Source: Himantopus leucocephalus
Lineage: Eukaryota; Chordata; Aves; Charadriiformes; Recurvirostridae
Length of the DNA: 64,000 nucleotides
Direction of reading: 5' to 3'
Assembly (NCBI GenBank): GCA_003993805.1
Contig: RSEF01000004.1
Span: 12,580,211-12,644,210, forward strand
Under the pieces are notes generated by a model. That model did not search any database and was not told the origin of the DNA. It worked only from the letters and a program-made list of their open reading frames with translations. The translations under genes were made by a program, and so were the position numbers. Shown in pieces: positions 63,799-64,000 of this stretch (the first letter of the stretch is position 1; each line of letters starts with the position of its first letter).

Positions 63799-64000
63799 GG
63801 TACACAAATCCAGTCTCTCATTGTCTTTCTTTCAGAAGTGATTGTAATAGCTCTAATGTTAATAATATTGGTAAGTAATGGTACGATTCAGCCTGTTACA
63901 GGGANGGTACACAAATCCAGTCTCTCATTGTCTTTCTTTCAGAAGTGATGATAATAGCTCTAATGTTAATAATATTGGTAAGTAATGGTATGATTCAGGC
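63799..64000. other. Assembly self-overlap around a single n at 63905, running off the window
   Basis: The segment starting GGTACACAAATCCAG at 63799 recurs from 63906 to the window end, with differences near GTGATTGTA versus GTGATGATA and GTACGATT versus GTATGATT. About 13 bp before the n are not repeated within the window. Confidence 0.88.

Noticed and set aside
1..64000. Prokaryotic operons, CRISPR arrays, integrons, tRNA or rRNA genes
   Set aside because: No regular spaced repeats, no dense coding, no ribosomal or tRNA signatures; repeats and composition are avian.

Overview
This window looks like nuclear DNA from a bird. The evidence is two CR1 LINE 3' ends with the avian signature (an AGAATCACAGAAT-type terminus, a 'TTGGAAGGGACCT' core and an ATTCTATGATTCTA tail), one avian-type endogenous retrovirus LTR, generally AT-rich sequence and a very low density of recognisable transposons. 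I found no bacterial-style gene organisation, rRNA, tRNA, CRISPR array or plasmid/phage module. I could not support any protein-coding gene or exon. The longest open frames (121, 120 and 109 codons, plus one that only reaches 162 by crossing an assembly gap) match no family I recognise and lie in stop-rich sequence. The window is best read as intergenic or deep-intronic 'gene desert' sequence.

Layout: 1-720 holds two CR1 fragments in opposite orientation around a 100-N gap. 720-31,110 is unique non-coding DNA with short simple repeats and one stretch (about 11.45-12.9 kb) that resembles a cluster of conserved non-coding elements. 31,115-31,592 is an LTR with TG...CA ends and a near-perfect 5-bp target-site duplication, with a 100-N gap inside it. 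31,600-52,560 is again unique non-coding DNA, with several inverted repeats and a G-quadruplex candidate. 52,560-53,010 is a small GC-richer block of unknown nature. 53,011-63,023 is non-coding, with a long polypyrimidine/G4 tract and further candidate regulatory stretches. 63,024-64,000 is a 100-N gap in poly-A followed by three stacked assembly self-overlaps.

The clearest unexpected pattern is technical. Five times (24,957-25,195; 55,700-56,123; 63,405-63,477; 63,477-63,744; 63,799-64,000) a segment of 36-215 bp is repeated almost exactly on either side of one 'n'. This is the footprint of contig ends that overlap but were joined without being merged, so the 'tandem duplications' and their apparent variants should not be read as biology. 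I see no previously undescribed biological system here. The most reasonable follow-ups are cross-species conservation of the candidate regulatory stretches, the 43.66-kb alternating inverted repeat and the GC-rich block at 52.6-53.0 kb.
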